A stretch of DNA of 64,000 nucleotides, taken from Zeugodacus cucurbitae. Its lineage: Eukaryota > Arthropoda > Insecta > Diptera > Tephritidae. The notes under the pieces were generated by a model. The model had not been told where the DNA came from. It was given only the letters and a program-made list of their open reading frames with translations, and ran no database searches. A program made the position numbers and the translations under genes. Positions 58,861-64,000 of the stretch are shown here, piece by piece (within the stretch, counting starts at the first letter, position 1; each line of letters starts with the position of its first letter). Location: positions 73,463,719 through 73,527,718 of the forward strand of contig NC_071668.1 of NCBI RefSeq assembly GCF_028554725.1. The letters run 5' to 3'.

Positions 58861-59345
58861 TTAGAGTCGAGGTCGAAATTGAGTTCGATGTTGAGTTCAA
58901 AGTTGAAGTAGATATTGATACTTAAGCCAAAATGATTGATGATGGAGAATGTTTTTGAAGTTATATTTAATATTAAGGTAAAATTGGGTTTAGGGTTTAG
59001 GTCTGAGATTGAGGTTCATATTTAGATTGAGTGTGAGTTTGATATTGGTATTGAGATTGAGATCGAAATTAAGATTGTAGTTGAGATTGATATTGAGATT
59101 GTGATTGAGATTGAGATTGAAATTGATATTGAGTTTGAGATTGAAAATAAGATGGAGATTAATATTGAAATTAAGATAGAGATTGAGATTGAGTTTGAGG
59201 TTGAGGTTGAGGTTGAGGTTGAGGTTGAGGTTGAGGTTGAGGTTGAGGTTGAGGTTGAGGTTGAGGTTGAGGTTGAGGTTGAGGTTGAGGTTGAGGTTGA
59301 GGTTGAGGTTGAGGTTGAGGTTGAGGTTGAGGTTGAGGTTGAGAT
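58861..59345. repeat. GTTGAG hexamer array with degenerate flank
   Basis: A pure array of about 24 hexamers (GAGGTT) runs from about 59195 to 59342. To the left is a graded, mutated version with GAGATTGAGATTG and GATATTGAG words back to about 58866. The array stays open in several frames (for example alternating Val-Glu), which makes spurious open frames. Confidence 0.93.
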
Positions 59346-60852
59346 TGAGAAAGGGATGTGAGAGTGAGAATGTGTGTATGTGTGTATCAGTTGACGTTGA
59401 AAATTTTTGGGTAAACTTAGATTTTGGGGTTAATGTTGAATTTAAAGTTGAGTTTTATATTGATTATGAGGTTGATGGTCTCAGATTAGTGGAGTGTAAA
59501 AATTTTATTCAAGATTTGAGTTTGTGGACTTAAATTTTATTGTAGTTTTGACACAGATTCTAATAAAAATAGATTGAGTGAAGCTTTCTATATTTGAGTT
59601 TTCTCTCCGTTTGAGCTAGATATGTATAAAGGCTTTGAGTGAAGACCATTCTAGTAGCTTGCTATTATTTCGTTACTACATGAATTTCAAATGTAAATGT
59701 GAACGTCATTGCACATGCATGTAACTACCGACATTTGTATCTGCACATTTCCGCGTTCCATTGTTTGATCAATAATCGAATTTCGGAATAACAAGCACAA
59801 CAAACTTAACAGCGTTTAACTTTGCTCAGTGGGCCGTGACAGTTCAGCGCTTATGTTTCCTGTCTACCAAACGGGTATATACACTCATATAAACACAATC
59901 AGATATCGCACAAATACCAATAGAGCCAAGCTACATATCTGTACACTAAATTGATATGCACTCTTGTGGCGCTACATGGCGTATGAGTACTCTAAGGATT
60001 CACATAACTGACTACCGCTAGATTTTGCGCTGTCTATATTACTAAGCCACGTGCCGTGTACGCTTTGCACCACTCCCAGTGGGCAACTACAATATGCGCT
60101 ACAGTTCGAAGGCATGTGAGCATGTAAGTAGTACGTAATAGCATTGTGGTAAGCGAAACGCTCCTGTGAGCTTTGCGCTCATCTTTTCGTGTAGTGAATT
60201 TACACGCTTAACTTTCGCCGCGGAAGTGTAACTAATGAAATTCGTGACCTTATGAGATAGCGAAAAAACCAGGCAAGGGAAGAGCACTCGTTGCAGCGCT
60301 AGAAGTATTAGGCGAAAATGAAGAAAGGGAATACTGGCTGATATGTGGTGGCATGCAACATATTGTACATATGTACATATATACTGGGTGAAAGGTAATG
60401 GCACGGAGGTCGCTGGAAATGTTGGAGGTTTTGTTGTAAAATTTATATATGTACAAGAAGCATTTTAAATGCAATAAAACATTGTAAAGCGGAAACAAAG
60501 CAAGTAAAACGAGTTAGGAAAAGTATAAAATTGTTGTTGTGATGGCGTCACCCTTTGTGTGAACTAATATACAGAGCTATCAGACGTATAGACACTTAAA
60601 TGATGGAACGAAAATTAGATTAAATGCTTGGATGCTATTTATTTGCAAACTGCTTGGCGACAGCTGGGCGCACTTATGCAATATTGGCAATGCAGCAGAG
60701 TAAATAAGTTGATGAGAATTATGAAAACAAAGTGGAAATTATAATAAATAAAAAAACTGGTAAAAAAGTGAACTTTGAAATGTGTAAAAATAACTAAGAA
60801 GTTCATGTTTTAAGGCAGGAGATAGAAAAAATTTGTTTTATGTTTATTATAT
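59346..60852. other. Sequence without recognised genes
   Basis: AT-rich. One copy of the dispersed motif (GGCGTATGAGTACT preceded by CTACAT) at 59978-59991. Confidence 0.45.
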
Positions 60853-60855
60853 ATA

Positions 60856-61616
60856 GTCTACAACTTTGCTTCTGGTCGATTAATTCGATTAAATCGTTTT
60901 ATATCGATCTTGGACATTTATGTTAACATTTACCCAACAAAATATTTGTAGAGATCTGTTTGCATCCCAAACTTAATCTCAACTGAAAATGTCACTTTTC
61001 GAGCCGAACTCTCGACATTTGCGGGAAATTTTGCTTTTCTTTTTTAATTCCAAGAAAAGTGCGGCTGAGGCTCATCGAATGCTTTCGGATACGTACGGTG
61101 AGGCTGTCCTAAGTGAAAGAACATGTTGCGAATGGTTTCAACGTTTTAAGAATGGTGATTATGAAGTCGAAGACCGGTATGGTATTGGAAGGCAGAAGAT
61201 TTTCGAAGATGTTGAATTGGAAGCATTACTCGACCAATATGCGTTTCAAACCCAAGAAGAATTGGCAGAAAATTTATTTTTGAAATCACACTTAAATAAT
61301 ATAATGTAAACTTTGTTTCCGCCGTTTTTTTTGTAAATTCAAGTTCTTTTTTTGTATAAAAACGGTTACAAATGTCGATGAGCCTCAGCCGCACTTTCTT
61401 AGAATTAAAAAAAAAAAAATCCCGCAAATGTCGAGAATTCGGCTCAAGTGACATTTTCAGTTGAGAATTAGTTTGGGATGCAAACAGATCTCTACAAATA
61501 TTTTGTTAGGTTAATGTTGACACAAATGTCCAAGATCGATATAAAACGATTTAATCGACCAGTGCTTGACCCTAGAGACATCTATTGGAAAACGGCGGAA
61601 GCAAAGTTGTAGACCT
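60856..61616 (+). mobile_element. Rearranged mariner with palindromic 5' arms
   Basis: Left end GTCTACAACTTTGCTTC (60856-60872), right end inverted GCGGAAGCAAAGTTGTAGAC (61596-61614). Inside, the first 200 bp (60873-61078) reappear in inverted orientation at 61375-61561 at over 90 percent identity, both including the start of the transposase (MSLFEPNSRHLRE and MSLEPNSRHLRD). So both ends derive from the 5' part of the same mariner. A third end-like sequence, AAACTTTGTTTCCGCCGTTT, is at 61311. The left end has lost about 35 bp after the inverted repeat relative to the right end. Confidence 0.88.
60989..61309 (+). pseudogene. Mariner transposase, N-terminal DNA-binding part only
   Basis: 106 residues: MSLFEPNSRHLREILLFFFN, SKKSAAEAHRMLSDTYGEAV, LSERTCCEWFQRFKNGDYEV, EDRYGIGRQKIFEDVELEAL, LDQYAFQTQEELAENLF. 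This is the paired helix-turn-helix and linker of a DD34D mariner related to Mos1 and SETMAR-type transposases. It stops at the palindrome centre, before the catalytic domain. Confidence 0.92.
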
Positions 61617-61617
61617 A

Positions 61618-62020
61618 ATATAAGGGCACGAAATTGACGTTGAGGAATTCGACGATTTTAAATGTTCCGATCGAGTGGTGTCTATCTCTTTGAATAATAT
61701 TCGCAAAAATTGGTTTAGACTCTAATGTGTCTAAGAAGTGTCTTAAAATGATCATAAAATAGCTAAGACGACTGATTTCGAGCCTTTATCCTGTATGTCT
61801 GAAAGCAGATGTTCAAAGTCTTTCAGTATTAGACTTGCCACAGCCGACCAGTTAACTTCGGCAGTTAGCTCTCATCAAGTTTTTAGGCACATCGCGGTAT
61901 CAGAAAAACCTCTAACTAGGGAAAGACAAATTTTGTTGTGGAGACTTGACTACTTTTTATTTAGACTCGCCAAAGCCAATTGGTTAACTTCGCCAATGAA
62001 TAAACCTGTCAAGATTTCCG
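61618..62020. other. Unassigned sequence with two related segments
   Basis: AGACTTGCCACAGCCGACCA (61830) and AGACTCGCCAAAGCCAATTG (61963) introduce similar 50-bp segments about 133 bp apart, suggesting an old tandem duplication. Not identified further. Confidence 0.4.
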
Positions 62021-62220
62021 ATGTCTGACGATGATGAGACACAGAAGTACCTTTATTTGCAAGGTCATCATGTATACACCGTTCCACACCGCAAGGATAA
62101 TTCTGTCGCAAAGAAGACCAAATATGAAGTGCTTGAGATTTAACTTAATCCTAAGTTCAACAAAAGTTATAATGATCGATGCAAGAAAGACATTTTGAAC
62201 TATATTGAAGACCTTCAAGA
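62021..62220 (+). pseudogene. Possible broken coding sequence, unidentified
   Basis: From the ATG at 62021 a frame reads MSDDDETQKYLYLQGHHVYT, VPHRKDNSVAKKTKYEVLEI, stop at 62141, then continues in the same frame LNPKFNKSYNDRCKKDIL, NYIEDLQE. The residue mix (charged, few rare codons) looks more protein-like than neighbouring frames and continues past the stop. I do not recognise the family. It could be an old retrocopy, a transposon piece or chance. Confidence 0.3.
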
Positions 62221-64000
62221 GGTCACATTTACTGTTTCTTCTAGTTCTAGTTCTTATATGATATTCCCTTACTCTTCAATAACTTTGAGTTTTCTATATT
62301 TTATGATCATTCCTTTCATGCAATGCAATAATGTGTAGCATAGCAAATGACCACACTTTATGTTAACCCTTTGACCCACTTTCAGAATGTCTGCCACATC
62401 AAAGCAAGTAGCCAAGTATGTACACATTTTATTTTGTTTGCCATTGAATAATGTTAAAGAAATGCAAGTTAAGAATAAATCTGTGCCTCAAATTGAACAC
62501 ATTGACTATAGCAGAAATCTGTGTGTGGTCACAGCTGCACCATGACTGAGTTCAGTGGCTGAGCTTTGCGGTTGAATAAAGATGCAGTAGCAACGACTAC
62601 GGCTACAGCATGCGGCATGAATATATTCAACGGTAGTTCGCTCCACTTCAAAGCATGCCAATAAAGTGTAATGCGGAAGAAAAATGTCAGTTATTCGCAC
62701 GCAAACGCTCACACATACACACATACATAGTGCAGCTAGTAATAGTCTTTCGTTCGAAAAAATAAAATAAAATAAATTTTTGCTCAATTTTTATTCTGCA
62801 TTTTACGAGTTTCGCCCTTATTCGGCTTGCATTCACAGCGGTTGATTATTTACTTTGCTCTCCTTCTTTCTACATAAGGTTTTGTAATATGTTTCTTTTC
62901 ATATATATGTAAGTAGCGAGTAGTTCCAAAAATATGCACGCATCCTTTTACATGCCTGCTGCCAATCTCATTGGCATCTTCAACGCTCGGTTTATTGATG
63001 CGCGTTGCCCTCAGCAAAAGTCGTAAAACACAAATTGAACATTGGGGTCCAACAATTTATTTGCAATAGGTGACAGTTTTGAGTTTATCGCGTTGGTTAA
63101 ATGTAGCAATCAATCAGCCGTAAAGTCAAAAAGAAGAAGAAGCAATTTGTTAAAGATATTACTAAGATTCTTCTCAGAGGTTATGTTATAAATATATGTA
63201 AAGCAATTTAAGGTTCTCAGATACCAGGTACTGTAGTTACTTTAACTGTAAATACAACTCTCAGTTAACGATAAGTGCTTCGAAGGAGCCTGGTGACGTT
63301 TTGACAACCATTATCTTAGCAACAAAACGCGATTTCAAAAATCTTATTTAATACATTATTTAATCTGATTGTTAAAGTTAGCGTATTATTATTTGTCTAA
63401 CGAATAACTAGTTCCGACTTATTAAATATTTTATATAATGGCGAGAAAAGTACAACATTCTTATTGATATGTATACGAATTTGCTATATGATCAAAGTTG
63501 TGTGGCCTACCTTTAGGCTGATTTGTAAAATAATGAGTATACCAAATATTCCAAAACTCATATCTTTTAAGAGTGTTTTTTAAATTTATATTTATTCTAA
63601 GAACTGCCAACTACTTTTGTTGCCCTGCGTTAGTCTTTATATCGGAAGATTACTCAATATTTTTGGGTAATGTGATCAATAAAAGTCCACTAACCTTTAG
63701 CACTAAAATTAATATTTTATTAGAGCAACGGTACTTTTATGCTTTGAGCAACATTTGACTGAATAAATTTCTAGCTGAACACAGAAAATAATAAAAAAGT
63801 CCATAGTTATATGAGAAAGTCAAGTTGTATTGGCAACAATGCAATAAATGCTCGTTATTTCCATGTTCACCAAACAAAATAATTGTTTGTGTCTATTGGA
63901 TTATGTTACCGAATCCGATATACAAATTTTAATATTGACTGATGTCATGTTCTATTCTACACAATTTAGTTAGTTTTGTGTTAATTGTGAGTAGTAGTAG
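62221..64000. other. Right edge of window, nothing recognised
   Basis: AT-rich sequence ending in a GTAGTAGTAG triplet run. No exon of the receptor was found here. Confidence 0.45.

Noticed and set aside
59195..59342. Telomere-like repeat
   Set aside because: The unit is GTTGAG/GAGGTT, six bases, not the insect TTAGG. It is a simple microsatellite.
59101..59533. Open frames of alternating Val-Glu or Leu-Arg
   Set aside because: Produced by the hexamer array in different frames.

Overview
This is a window from an AT-rich insect nuclear genome. The many Tc1/mariner relics, including DD41D 'rosa'-type mariners described from tephritid flies, together with Dipteran-like short splice signals and sHSP/adhesion-GPCR protein similarity, suggest a higher dipteran, most likely a tephritid fruit fly (Bactrocera, Zeugodacus, Ceratitis group). 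The species assignment is inference; the eukaryotic gene structure and the transposon content are read directly.

Two genes are supported. (1) Six exons on the minus strand (42240 down to 972) form the middle part of a cell-surface receptor: an Ig-like domain split by a 26.4 kb intron, a second Ig-like domain, a hormone-receptor (HRM) Cys-rich domain, and a stalk that fits a GAIN region and carries a polyalanine/glycine-rich insertion. This order matches adhesion GPCRs of the ADGRA (GPR123/124/125) type, whose Drosophila relative I recall as CG15744. The N-terminal exons (expected leucine-rich repeats) lie beyond position 64000 and the seven-helix part lies left of position 1. (2) An intact, intronless small heat-shock protein gene (58276 to 57551, minus strand) with a Trp/His/Asp-rich N-terminus and an alpha-crystallin domain. 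If the receptor continues to the right, this gene sits inside a receptor intron on the same strand.

Almost everything else is intron packed with transposable elements. From left to right: a decayed rosa-like mariner (4.7-5.3 kb); a 5'-truncated RNase H LINE with a perfect 14-bp target duplication (8.3-9.2 kb); 110-bp and 38-bp tandem repeats (10-10.4 kb); a 5'-truncated jockey-like LINE, also with a perfect 14-bp duplication (12.7-13.9 kb); a Helitron carrying a 74-bp CACGTG-rich satellite (18.8-20.2 kb); a Helitron with a broken helicase (24.1-25.8 kb); a third, oppositely oriented Helitron (26.1-27.1 kb); an internally deleted mariner with perfect inverted ends (29.3-30.0 kb); a pogo-like MITE (34.5 kb); fused irritans-mariner and Tc1 relics (39.4-40.6 kb); a palindromic-ended TTAA-type element (45.1-45.7 kb); a rosa mariner inserted in an older repeat (47.2-49.3 kb); a small MITE with ATAC duplication (53.3 kb); another RNase H LINE fragment (55.9-56.7 kb); a GTTGAG hexamer array (59.2 kb); and a mariner with palindromic 5' arms (60.9-61.6 kb). 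Six copies of one noncoding repeat family (ends TATACTCTCGCAA and a GTTCGG...CCGAAC hairpin) are scattered through it.

The least explained signal is a short dispersed motif, GGCGTATGAGTAAC, found about eight times, once as a perfectly bounded small hairpin. I saw no sign of a prokaryotic-style defence system, CRISPR array or rRNA/tRNA gene.
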